Assembly: GCA_003385635.1 (NCBI GenBank)
Contig: QQUY01000003.1
Coordinates: forward strand, 248,001-312,000
Origin: Acidobacteriota bacterium
GTDB taxonomy: Bacteria > Acidobacteriota > Blastocatellia > Pyrinomonadales > Pyrinomonadaceae
Reading direction: 5' to 3'
DNA length: 64,000 bases
The notes below the pieces were generated by a model. The model did no database searches. It had not been told where the DNA came from and saw only the letters and a list, made by a program, of their open reading frames with translations. The position numbers were made by a program, and so were the translations under genes. Below, piece after piece: positions 42,492 through 50,452 of this stretch (the stretch's first letter is position 1; every line of letters starts with the position of its first letter).

Positions 42492-44021
42492 TCAATTCTC
42501 TCTTACGATTCGATTCTCAAGTTTCGGTGAGATCGTCGCGTTCGGGGCTGACTTGATCGCATCTTCAAACACTTCGGAATCCCTCGGCGCACCTTCAGCT
42601 CCCGATACCACATTCCCTCTGGCAAACATCGTATACCCATCGCCGCCGCGAGAGACAAGAAAGTCCGAGGTTGCGATCGTGTAAGTCTTATTCGCGACGA
42701 CATCCTGTCCCGCGACCTTCAGCTCGATCACGCGATTCCTCGCGGGGCGAGATGCGTCAAACCGAAACGTCATGCCCGAGATCTGCGGGAATCTGCCCGG
42801 CTCACTGTCTTCTGCCGACCTCGCGACCCCGTGTTCGACGATCTCCTTCAGCACCGCTCCCGTTACCTCGACCTTTACGATCGGGTTATTGAACGGCAGC
42901 ATCGAAAGCACATCGCGCTTCGTCAGAGGTCCCGGATTATAGGTCAGGTCTGCTCTTATTGAGCCACCGTTTACGAATCCGATGTCGGCGTCCACGGCTT
43001 CCCGGTAGGCATCGGCGATGAAATTGCCAATGTTCGTTTCATTGGTCCTGTTTGCAACAGAAAGAGCGTTGAGCGTGACCGAGGTAGCGCCAACGGGGAC
43101 GGAGAGTCGGTCCAAAAGATCTTTGTACTTCGCAACTATCGGGGCGAATTCAGGATCGTCCGGGATCTCGTCGGTAACAGGAATGATTTCCCAATCTATT
43201 CCTGTAAGTCGCTTGGTCTGCCTGTCGAAGTTCAGGTTGAACTTTCCGACCTCTCGTGCGTCGGCCGTCATCTTGAAGATCGGCGTTCCGTTGGCGCTTG
43301 ACTGCAGAAGGCTGTGTTCGTGCCCGCCCAGGATCAAATCGAAATCCGCGCAGCCGGCCGCCTTCTTGTCCTGCTCCATGAACAGGTGCGTCAGCCCGAC
43401 GACGGCATCGACCTTTTCCACCTTGCGAAGACGGCTGACGATCAGATTTGCCGCCAGGCAGTAGTCAGTGACCTTCAGCGAGTCGTCCATCGAAGACGTT
43501 TCTTTCGTTTCTGGAAGAAGCAAGCCGATTATCCCGATCTTCACGCCTTCGAATTCCCTGATCACAAACTCGGGGAGATCGGCGAAGGGCTTGCCGGATT
43601 CAGCTTCTATGACATTCGCACCGAGCCAGGTGAATTCCGATTCCTCGATCCGCTTTAGAAGCTCCTCGGTTGAAATGTCGAATTCGTGATTTCCCAACAC
43701 GGAATAGTCGAGTCCGATCGCGTTCCAGGCGTCGATCATCTGCGCGCCTTTGTATGTGCGGGTCTCTACCGAGGGCGAAAGTGTGTCACCGCCGAGAGTG
43801 AAAAGGACGTGTGCATTCTCTGCCTCTGCCTGCTTTCTGATCGTCAACAGCCTTGCGTGGCCGCCGCGCTTCCCGCCTTCGACTGGCATGAACTGGTAGA
43901 CATCGTTGACGTGCAGGAACGTGACCCTGATCGGTGCTTCCGGATCGGTCTGAGCGAATGAGGAAAAGGCGAGAACGGTGAGGCAAAATGTGGTGAAGAG
44001 TAATCTCGTTGCGGAAATCAT
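42492..44021 (-). CDS. Bifunctional UDP-sugar hydrolase/5'-nucleotidase, periplasmic
   Basis: A 509-residue metallophosphoesterase of the UshA type. Signal peptide at residues ~1-24 (MISATRLLFTTFCL..., cleavage after FAQ). The metallophos motifs are present: HVNDVYQF, GGDTLSP, GNHEFDIS, HLFMEQD and GGHEHSL. The C-terminal 5'-nucleotidase domain (about residues 330-490) includes NFIADAYREAVDADIGFVNGGSIRAD. It dephosphorylates nucleotides or UDP-sugars in the periplasm. I start at ATG 44021; a longer frame to 44144 reads through a REP-C repeat and is rejected. Upstream lies a REP-C copy and another hairpin. Confidence 0.9.
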   Translation of the reverse strand: MISATRLLFTTFCLTVLAFSSFAQTDPEAPIRVTFLHVNDVYQFMPVEGGKRGGHARLLTIRKQAEAENAHVLFTLGGDTLSPSVETRTYKGAQMIDAWNAIGLDYSVLGNHEFDISTEELLKRIEESEFTWLGANVIEAESGKPFADLPEFVIREFEGVKIGIIGLLLPETKETSSMDDSLKVTDYCLAANLIVSRLRKVEKVDAVVGLTHLFMEQDKKAAGCADFDLILGGHEHSLLQSSANGTPIFKMTADAREVGKFNLNFDRQTKRLTGIDWEIIPVTDEIPDDPEFAPIVAKYKDLLDRLSVPVGATSVTLNALSVANRTNETNIGNFIADAYREAVDADIGFVNGGSIRADLTYNPGPLTKRDVLSMLPFNNPIVKVEVTGAVLKEIVEHGVARSAEDSEPGRFPQISGMTFRFDASRPARNRVIELKVAGQDVVANKTYTIATSDFLVSRGGDGYTMFARGNVVSGAEGAPRDSEVFEDAIKSAPNATISPKLENRIVREN

Positions 44022-44033
44022 AATGTTAAATTC

Positions 44034-44150
44034 TGGTACAACAAGCTTTAGCTTGTTGCGGAACAATCGTTTGAAAGAGGTTGGCGCAAGCTGAAGCTCG
44101 CGCGACTGTCGTGGCGGAAACGCGACCGTGAGGGAGCGTGCCAACTCCGA
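44034..44150. repeat. Hairpin repeats upstream of the 5'-nucleotidase gene, including REP-C
   Basis: Three hairpins: acaagctttagcttgt (44041-44056), ggcgcaagctgaagctcgcg (44083-44102; inverted copy at 40131-40153) and REP-C (44113-44142, ggaaacgcgaccgtgaggga core). Confidence 0.7.
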
Positions 44151-44241
44151 GTGCCGGGTCCAGAAGTGCCGCCGCTACTCGGCAGCTGGTCTGTGTGAAA
44201 GGCCGCGCTCCACAGAACTTTCGCTCCTATGGAGCTCCCCG

Positions 44242-44278
44242 CTCATTGGTCAATGGTCGATGGTCAATGATCATTGGG
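44242..44278. repeat. ATTGGTCA-word array overlapping the tdo stop
   Basis: cattggtcaatggtcgatgg followed by tcaatgatcattggg; the last words include the stop codon of the tryptophan 2,3-dioxygenase gene. Confidence 0.55.
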
Positions 44279-45059
44279 ACTCGAGTTCCAGATACGTCCG
44301 CGCCTCCCAGATCTCCGGAAAGAAGCGTTTGCTGAGCGTGGTCTTGAGATACCCGACGCCTTCCGAACCTCCGGTGCCGCGTTTCATCCCCAGCATTCGT
44401 TCAACCATCAATACGTGATGGTACCGCCACGCCGCAATATTCTCATCGTGGTCAATAAGGAGGTCCTGCATTATGAACAGGTTGGGTCGGCTCTCCGGTT
44501 TCGAGAGAATGCTGACGATCGAGTCCAGCTTCTCTTCTTTTGTGCCCGCCTTTAAGCCCTCCCTCTCAAGCAGTTTCCAGAATGCGTCGGCAAGAGTAGG
44601 CTGTCCGAACCTTTCGGTCAGGCGCTTGTGAGCAAACTCATCGAACTCGAAAAACTTCAGGATCTTTTCGTCCTTCAGGCCAGATGCGAATTCCAGCTCA
44701 CGGAACTGCATTGATTGAAAACCGCTTGCCGGATTCAGCTTGTCTCGGAACTCAAGAAAGCCGATCTGTGCCATAGATTCGAGCACGGTGATCTGGCTGA
44801 CCAGAAGCTTCTCGATCTTGTTGACCGCCTTCAGGGAATGGTTCGCGCGGAACATCCTGCCTTCGTTCATCCATCCCACGGTCGCGTCTACCTCGTGAAG
44901 GATCTGCTTGAACCAAAGCTCGTAGGCCTGATGGATGACTATGAACAAGAGCTCGTCGTGGCTGACCGGATCCGAAAGGGTTTCCTGCAGGGAAATGAGT
45001 TCGGGGACCTTCAAATATTCGTTGTATGACAGCTTGGGATTCTGACCGTATTCTTCCAT
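44271..45059 (-). CDS. kynA: Tryptophan 2,3-dioxygenase
   Basis: A 262-residue heme enzyme oxidising L-tryptophan to N-formylkynurenine, the first step of the kynurenine pathway. Conserved elements: LSYNEYLKVPELISLQ at the N-terminus, HQAYELWFKQILHEVD with the active-site His, FREMEL-like QFRELEFASG, then RYHHVLMVERMLGMKRGTGGSEGVGYL with the heme-ligand His and the GTGGSxG substrate loop. Start ATG 45059 gives a usual family length; a GTG at 45089 adds ten residues. No other kynurenine gene is in the window, so it is isolated. The 5' side faces the cold-shock gene's promoter region. Confidence 0.95.
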   Translation of the reverse strand: MEEYGQNPKLSYNEYLKVPELISLQETLSDPVSHDELLFIVIHQAYELWFKQILHEVDATVGWMNEGRMFRANHSLKAVNKIEKLLVSQITVLESMAQIGFLEFRDKLNPASGFQSMQFRELEFASGLKDEKILKFFEFDEFAHKRLTERFGQPTLADAFWKLLEREGLKAGTKEEKLDSIVSILSKPESRPNLFIMQDLLIDHDENIAAWRYHHVLMVERMLGMKRGTGGSEGVGYLKTTLSKRFFPEIWEARTYLELESQ

Positions 45060-45181
45060 TTTGAAATTCTCGCGGCCACGGGAATCCACGAACGCATCCG
45101 GGCGGGGCCGCGAACATCTTCATCCATCCTCAATACGCTGTCAATCAGACGTGTAATTTAACACCGGGTTAACATTTGTTC

Positions 45182-45211
45182 TTGACAAGCCGCTTTTCGA
45201 TTTTGTAAATT
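45182..45211 (+). promoter_or_regulatory. Sigma-70-type promoter of the cold-shock gene
   Basis: TTGACA (45182-45187), then 18 bases to TAAATT (45206-45211), a perfect -35 and a moderate -10. It predicts a 5' untranslated region of about 240 bases before csp. Confidence 0.65.
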
Positions 45212-45458
45212 CCCGACATTCTGTCACTAAAACAACGCAGCAAACCATAACCCCCCACAAAATCTTGCAGTTTAAGATTTGTTACTAGTTTGGTAATGAG
45301 GTTAAACGCTTGTTCTTTAATCTGCACCGGGAGAAAGTGCGAGAGTACTTTTGTGCGGTTTAAGAACTAAGTCGTCCGGTGTTCTCTCCGCAGGGCGACG
45401 TTCGCAGGGTGTTCAGTGAATGCCCCAGTCTTTACTTGAAGTTGGTAGGAGGAATTTG
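45212..45458 (+). other. Long 5' untranslated leader of csp
   Basis: About 240 bases without genes between the promoter and csp. It contains ccccccacaaaatcttgcag, several short inverted repeats and the csp ribosome-binding site TAGGAGGA. Long structured leaders are known for cspA-type mRNAs, where they control cold-induced translation; here this is inferred from length and position only. Confidence 0.45.
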
Positions 45459-45671
45459 ATGGATATGACCAAGACCGTAGGCACTGTAAAGTGGTTTAAC
45501 AATGCCAAAGGCTACGGATTTATAGAACAGCCAGGCGAGCAGGATATCTTCGTGCACTACAGTGCAATATCCGGCGAAGGATACAAGACCCTAATACAGG
45601 GCCAGGAAGTAGAGTTCGAGGTCACGAATGGTCCGAAGGGCCCGCAGGCTGAGAATGTGATCAAGGTCTGA
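45459..45671 (+). CDS. csp: Cold shock protein (CspA family)
   Basis: A 70-residue cold-shock domain protein binding single-stranded RNA and DNA. RNP1 KGYGFIEQ and RNP2 DIFVHYSAI are present, as is [11 protein letters not shown] at the N-terminus. The start is ATG 45459 after a perfect AGGAGG-type box; the frame to 45420 is an upstream extension in the leader. The small size is normal. The leader and promoter suggest cold-inducible expression. A bidirectional terminator follows. Confidence 0.96.
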   Translation: MDMTKTVGTVKWFNNAKGYGFIEQPGEQDIFVHYSAISGEGYKTLIQGQEVEFEVTNGPKGPQAENVIKV

Positions 45672-45702
45672 CCGCAAGGAAACCAGAGAAGCTTTGAGAA
45701 GC

Positions 45703-45736
45703 AAAAAGGCGCCGCCCGATCGGGAAGCGCCTTTTT
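45703..45736. terminator. Rho-independent terminator, bidirectional, between csp and the convergent gene
   Basis: AAAAAGGCGC (45703-45712) pairs with GCGCCTTTTT (45727-45736); the A-run and T-run allow termination in both directions. Confidence 0.9.
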
Positions 45737-45739
45737 CAT

Positions 45740-46060
45740 TTACTGGACATCTTCGCCCTTTTCCTTCAGCCGGCGACGCCATAAATGTCGGTACGAGTTG
45801 TATCTGGACATCAGGGCATTAAGTTTGTACCGGCTGCCATAGGACAGGCCCCTATTGCCGTGTATGCGGGACATCCTCGCCTCAAGGCTGGCTCTGGCGG
45901 CATGCGGAGGCGTCTTTGTCCCCCCGTTGAAATATATGTCGAAGTCGATCTTCAGGCGTCTGATGTCTTCTTCCAGACGTTCAAGCTGATCGTCTATCGA
46001 GACTATCCCTTCCGCAAGCTGTGCTTTCTTGCGATCAAGAGAGTTTCTTAAAATTGCCAT
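45740..46060 (-). CDS. Small conserved-looking basic protein of unknown function
   Basis: A 106-residue protein. Residues ~10-45 form a predicted coiled coil (LAEGIVSIDDQLERLEEDIRRLK), followed by DFDIYFNGGTKTPPHAARASLEARMSRI, and then YKLNALMSRYNSYRHLWRRRLKEKGE. The pattern 'DFdIYFnGGtk.PP ... fnsLvsRyn..r.LWRRrLKEkE' recalls a small family I know from Myxococcus (MXAN_5187 C-terminal-like), often near regulatory proteins; this is recollection, not a search result. Basic and coiled-coil features could suit RNA or protein binding. ATG 46060 chosen; an alternative TTG lies at 46096. It shares the terminator with csp and diverges from selA. Confidence 0.65.
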   Translation of the reverse strand: MAILRNSLDRKKAQLAEGIVSIDDQLERLEEDIRRLKIDFDIYFNGGTKTPPHAARASLEARMSRIHGNRGLSYGSRYKLNALMSRYNSYRHLWRRRLKEKGEDVQ

Positions 46061-46158
46061 AGGATATTGCCTTTTTTGAGAGGAGGGATCGGGCAAAGAA
46101 GGCCCGTCTTGTAATAAACTTTCAATGACGATCGTTTCCCGAAACTTGGATAAGTCAG

Positions 46159-47592
46159 GTGGATGAAATTATGGAAAGCGCAGAACAGAAGACCGACTCA
46201 TCGAGCTTTAGAGACCTTCCCTCGGTGGATCAATTGCTCAAGTCGGAAGCCGCTGAAGAATTTGCTGCAAGGTTTGGCAGAGAGTCTGCGGCAGAGGCAG
46301 CCCGCTCTGCGATTGCAGATCTCAGGGAAGAGCTGCAGAGAAATGATAACCGGGCCGATGATCGGGATGATCTGTTGAGAGCCGCTGAAGCAAGGATCGA
46401 AGAAGCGCTCCGTAAAGAAGTTCGGAGCGGGCTTTCAAGAGTCATCAACGCGACCGGTGTGATCATCCACACGAATCTGGGCCGCTCGCCTTTGTCCGAA
46501 AGGGCGTTGGATGCGATACGGGACGCGGCGGGATACTGTGCCCTTGAATATGATCTTGAGACCGGAAACCGCGGCCGGAGAGGAAGCCGCGCGGAATCGT
46601 TGGCGGCAGAGCTTACAGGTGCCGAAGACGCTTTGATAGTTAACAATTGTGCGGCGGCCGCGGTGCTCGTGCTTTCAAGCCTCTGTGATGGAGGCGAGGC
46701 GATCGTTTCGAGGGGAGAACTCGTCGAGATCGGAGGCGATTTCAGAGTGCCTGACGTGATGGAGCGATCAGGAGCAAGGCTCGTCGAGGTCGGGACAACG
46801 AACAGGACGAAGATCGCTGACTATGAAAAAGCTGTCTCCGAAGATACACGTCTTCTCGTAAAAGTCCATCCTTCGAACTACAGGATCGTGGGATTCACCT
46901 CTGCCCCTTCGGTTAGGGAACTCGCGGAGCTCGCCCATTCGAAGGGAATCCTCTTCTATGAAGACGCAGGTTCGGGCGCGCTTGTGGATCTCAGCGGTTT
47001 TGGAATGGACGACGAACCTGTCATCCGTACTTCTGTTTCCGAAGGGGCGGACGTCGTTACGTTCAGCGGCGACAAGCTACTCGGATCGATACAGTCCGGT
47101 TTCGTCGTCGGAAAGGCGGAAGTTATTCAAAGTATCAGGTCCAATCCTCTGTACAGGGCCCTGAGGCCTTCCAAGATAATCTACGCAGCTCTTGAAGCGA
47201 CGCTTGGCGCGTTCAGGAGGGGAAAGATGTTTGAGGAGATCCCGGTGCTGAAGATGCTCGCCAGGAGTTTGGACGAGATCGAAGAGTCAACGGTCTCATT
47301 TGCGGGCGGGCTAGGGGATCGCACGTCGAATATCGTCGGTGCTAAAGTGGCGGTCGTGGACGGGAGCTCGGTCGTCGGCGGCGGTTCAGCTCCGAACGCT
47401 CATCAGCCCGGCAAGCTGATTTCCCTGTCTCACGCCTCTGTAGGAGCGAATGAGATCGAGCGACGGCTCAGGAATAATGAGCCTCCTGTTATCGCGCGGA
47501 TCGAAGATGACAAGGTCGTTCTTGACCTAAGGACCGTCGATGAATCGGATCTTGAAGAACTTTCGAACGCGGTCGTAGCGGCACTCAGCTGA
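46159..47592 (+). CDS. selA: L-seryl-tRNA(Sec) selenium transferase
   Basis: A 477-residue PLP enzyme that converts Ser-tRNA(Sec) to selenocysteinyl-tRNA(Sec) using selenophosphate. The family core is clear: RVINATGVIIHTNLGRSPLSERA, EYDLETGNRGRRGSRAESL, the aspartate and PLP-lysine region FYEDAGSGALVDL and TFSGDKLLGSIQSGFVVGK (Lys in SGDK). Length is normal. GTG 46159 or ATG 46171 may be the start. No selB, selD, selC or recognised selenoprotein gene lies in this window, so the rest of the pathway is elsewhere. It starts divergently from the small basic-protein gene. Confidence 0.95.
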   Translation: MDEIMESAEQKTDSSSFRDLPSVDQLLKSEAAEEFAARFGRESAAEAARSAIADLREELQRNDNRADDRDDLLRAAEARIEEALRKEVRSGLSRVINATGVIIHTNLGRSPLSERALDAIRDAAGYCALEYDLETGNRGRRGSRAESLAAELTGAEDALIVNNCAAAAVLVLSSLCDGGEAIVSRGELVEIGGDFRVPDVMERSGARLVEVGTTNRTKIADYEKAVSEDTRLLVKVHPSNYRIVGFTSAPSVRELAELAHSKGILFYEDAGSGALVDLSGFGMDDEPVIRTSVSEGADVVTFSGDKLLGSIQSGFVVGKAEVIQSIRSNPLYRALRPSKIIYAALEATLGAFRRGKMFEEIPVLKMLARSLDEIEESTVSFAGGLGDRTSNIVGAKVAVVDGSSVVGGGSAPNAHQPGKLISLSHASVGANEIERRLRNNEPPVIARIEDDKVVLDLRTVDESDLEELSNAVVAALS

Positions 47593-47960
47593 GTTGTTCA
47601 GGTTGGGGCTTTCCCACAATCATTCTTTTGCTGACCGATCGTTTGTAAGCAGAAAGATTCAACCACAAAGCAAACAAAGGATCTCACAAAGGACATAAAG
47701 GAGAGGCTACCGATGAATCGAGGCGGGATCTTTTCCGAGAGTCCAAGATCAGGAAGAGGATTTTAACCGCTAAGGTCGCGGAGATTATCGCGAAGACCGC
47801 TGAGGGCTTGCCAATGTCTTTGCGGCACATTGCGCCTTGGCGCCTTTGCGAGAGGAGTTCCTATTGATCGTTATTTTGATCGACCGAAGATCAAACTACA
47901 AAGAACGCTAAGGATCTAACAACCGACACAAGGCAAGAGCTATCGAAACACCGCCTTTTA
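47593..47960. repeat. Gene-free gap with CAAAG/CGCTAAGG/CTTTGCGG words
   Basis: Words such as accacaaagcaaacaaagg, cacaaaggacataaagg, accgctaaggtcgcgg, tctttgcggcacattgcgcc and acaaagaacgctaagg fill most of this stretch, partly in opposed orientation. No gene, promoter or clear terminator was recognised. Confidence 0.5.
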
Positions 47961-48917
47961 TTACTTTCTGTAGAATTCGACTCCGTCGCCGAACTCCATT
48001 CCGATCCTCCCTTCCGAAACCGCATAGTCCAGATGTGCGATCGCTTCCGAGACTGCCAGGAATCTGTGCACGTCTTCGCCTATGGCTTCAGGGAACAGCC
48101 TTCGCGCAACTTCCCAAGCCGTGACGCCTGAACCTGTAACGAAGCCAAGCACCTTTTTCTGGCGGTTTTCGATCGCATTCACATACCTGTTGAAAATCTC
48201 TTCAAAATCCCAGATCGGCTCACCGTGGCCGCCGTAAACAAGAGTCGGCGAATAGGAACGTATCCGCGCCAGGCTAACTAGGTACTCAGCCAAAGAACGG
48301 AAACGCGAGGAAGGATCGCTCGGATCGGGGCTGACTATCGGATTCGGGGTAATGCGCTTTAGCACGCAGTCGCCGCAGATCAAAGTCCTGTCGGCCTCGC
48401 GAACGAAAGAACAGGAGCCGGGAGTGTGCCCGGGCGTGTGAAGCACTTTTATCACGCCGTTCTTGAACACCAGTTCCTGGCCGTCTGCCAGCTCGGTCAT
48501 CTCAGTCTCCGAAAGAGAATCGGTAAGCAGGCTGATCCCCTCGTAAACTTCCCTCATTTCCTTAAAGACTCGTGCCGGAACGCCCGCCCTTTCCATCAGA
48601 TCCCTGTGGGCATCCTTCGCTAGCCGGCCAAACAAGTGCCCGGTCTCCCACTTATGTACAAAGATCTCCGCGTTCAGCGCTTCATCGCGTACTCTTTTTG
48701 CTAGCCCGCAATGATCTTCGTGAGCGTGGGTGAGTACGATCCGCCTTATGTCTCTGAAACTGATGCCGTTCTGAGCGAGGCCTTGCCTCAGTGCAAGCGT
48801 CGCTTCTTCTGTCTTCGGACCAACGTCGATCAGCGTCAGAGGGTCTTCTTTGATCAGGTAGACGTTGACGTCACCTACATAGAACGGCGTGGGGATCGAT
48901 AACGGAATAATGTTCAT
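47961..48917 (-). CDS. MBL-fold metallo-hydrolase
   Basis: A 318-residue metallo-beta-lactamase-fold hydrolase. The zinc motif HAHEDHCG (HxHxDH) is present, with a further His in HTPGHTPGSC, the Asp in ICGDCVL and the His in YGGHGEPI. The C-terminal ~90 residues form an extra helical domain, as in glyoxalase II-like or RNase-Z-like hydrolases with a winged-helix end. Family members hydrolyse thioesters or lactones; no substrate is evident. I chose ATG 48917. The reading frame is independent of the upstream FAD gene, which lies on the other strand. Confidence 0.9.
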   Translation of the reverse strand: MNIIPLSIPTPFYVGDVNVYLIKEDPLTLIDVGPKTEEATLALRQGLAQNGISFRDIRRIVLTHAHEDHCGLAKRVRDEALNAEIFVHKWETGHLFGRLAKDAHRDLMERAGVPARVFKEMREVYEGISLLTDSLSETEMTELADGQELVFKNGVIKVLHTPGHTPGSCSFVREADRTLICGDCVLKRITPNPIVSPDPSDPSSRFRSLAEYLVSLARIRSYSPTLVYGGHGEPIWDFEEIFNRYVNAIENRQKKVLGFVTGSGVTAWEVARRLFPEAIGEDVHRFLAVSEAIAHLDYAVSEGRIGMEFGDGVEFYRK

Positions 48918-49006
48918 TTCGAAGGTAGAGAAATAAACGAATAACACGATTGCCGGGCATTACAAAGTGTGCAAATTTCTGCCGCCATTGGTAGATTGAA
49001 GGTCTG

Positions 49007-50194
49007 ATGAGAACAGACCGGAACAGATCGGAACGAATTCTGATCGCTGGAGGCGGCCCTGCCGGTGCAAGCCTTGCGATCCGACTTGCCGGCTCGGGAG
49101 CGCAAGTGACGTTGGTTGAAAGGGCTCGGTTTCCAAGGCACAAGCTGTGCGGCGAGTTCATCTCTCCGGAATGCCTCGATCAATTCCGGGCGCTCGGAGT
49201 TCTGACCGACATGGAATCAGCCGGCGGAGACCGTATCGAGAAAACGGTCTTTTATGCAATGAACGGCCGGCGGGCCGAGGTGCCGAGCAAATGGTTCGGA
49301 GACGGGCGCGAAGCGGCACTTGGACTGAGCCGGGCAGAAATGGATCTTCGCCTTTTGTCGCGAGCGAGAGCCCTTGGTGCGGAAGTGCTTGAAGGAACGG
49401 CGGTCAAGGACCTGAATATCGAGAACGGAAGAGTTGTGTCAGCAATTTGCCAAAGCAGGGACCGCGACAAGACCGAGGTCGAAGCGGAGGTATTCGTTGA
49501 CGCAACCGGCCGACAGAGGGTCCTCGCCGGGATTCTTTCAAGGGAAACGGGAAGCCAAGAGAGCCGCACTTCGACTCTTGTCGGATTCAAAGCTCATTTT
49601 GAAGGCGCAAGAGTTCCCCGAGGCGTGTGTGAGATCTATTTTTTTCCAGGCGGCTATGGTGGCGTGAATTACGTCGAGAACGGAATCGCGAATCACTGTT
49701 TCCTTATTGATGCCGGAACTGCGAGGTCGTTCGGCGGCAACGCCGATTCCATCCTCAAGGAGCTGATCTTCAGGAACAGAAGAGCGAATGAAACGCTCGG
49801 GTCTGCGGAGAGAAGGTGCAAATGGCTTGCCGTCGCAGTCGAAGGTTTCGGATCGACGGATCCGGCACCGTCTGAGAATCTTTTCACACTGGGCGATTCC
49901 TCAGCGTTCATCGATCCGTTCACGGGTAGCGGGATGCTGATGGCACTCGAAGGGTCGGAAGTGCTTTCTTCGGTAGTAATTGGATCGAACGAGAATCGGC
50001 AGGCACTCTACAGGCGGCTACACTCGAAGAGGTTTGGAAGACGCCTCAGGATATGCTCTCTCATCAGGAGGGTGGCATTCAATCCGGCGTTCGCAGGGGT
50101 AGCCGTGAATGCCGCAAGTCTGAGTTCGGGAGCAAGGCGGCTCATTGCTTCGTTCACCCGAAGCGGACTGTCAGAATCATCGCCGGCCGACTAG
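49007..50194 (+). CDS. FAD-dependent oxidoreductase (geranylgeranyl reductase/halogenase-like)
   Basis: A 395-residue flavoprotein with an N-terminal dinucleotide-binding motif GGGPAGASLAIRLAGSGAQVTLVER, then FPRHKLCGEFISPECL, typical of the geranylgeranyl reductase family and related aromatic or lipid oxidoreductases. The second FAD motif is GDSSAFIDPFTGSGM. It probably reduces or hydroxylates a lipid or quinone-like substrate, but sequence does not specify which. ATG 49007 follows GAAGG at 5 bases. A possible role in isoprenoid or pigment metabolism is inference only. It is divergent from the MBL hydrolase gene. Confidence 0.88.
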   Translation: MRTDRNRSERILIAGGGPAGASLAIRLAGSGAQVTLVERARFPRHKLCGEFISPECLDQFRALGVLTDMESAGGDRIEKTVFYAMNGRRAEVPSKWFGDGREAALGLSRAEMDLRLLSRARALGAEVLEGTAVKDLNIENGRVVSAICQSRDRDKTEVEAEVFVDATGRQRVLAGILSRETGSQESRTSTLVGFKAHFEGARVPRGVCEIYFFPGGYGGVNYVENGIANHCFLIDAGTARSFGGNADSILKELIFRNRRANETLGSAERRCKWLAVAVEGFGSTDPAPSENLFTLGDSSAFIDPFTGSGMLMALEGSEVLSSVVIGSNENRQALYRRLHSKRFGRRLRICSLIRRVAFNPAFAGVAVNAASLSSGARRLIASFTRSGLSESSPAD

Positions 50195-50452
50195 CCTCTA
50201 TCCAAAGCTACAAAACCCAAAAACTATTGAGCCGGATTTTGTGACAAAAAAGTTACAATTTCCTTGCCTTTAGGCCCTGCAACAATTAGAATTTTTCGAA
50301 ACCAATTCGGAAAACTCTATTCCGCTAGAAGCATTTACAACGGTCTTGCAAATCCAACACCAGCGCTATCCTAAGGCGGCGTCCCGTCAAAGTACGCCAG
50401 TCAGCGCCAGAATTCTGCGGAACATCACTGAGCACTTGAGGAGAATATCAGG
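50195..50452 (+). other. Leader region of the TonB-dependent receptor gene
   Basis: No gene. A TACAAT -10-like box at 50254-50259 has no good -35 partner. A GAGGAGA ribosome-binding site precedes ATG 50453. Confidence 0.3.

Noticed and set aside
42492..44144. Longer start of the 5'-nucleotidase at 44144
   Set aside because: The extra residues are encoded by a REP-C repeat; the shorter start gives a proper signal peptide.
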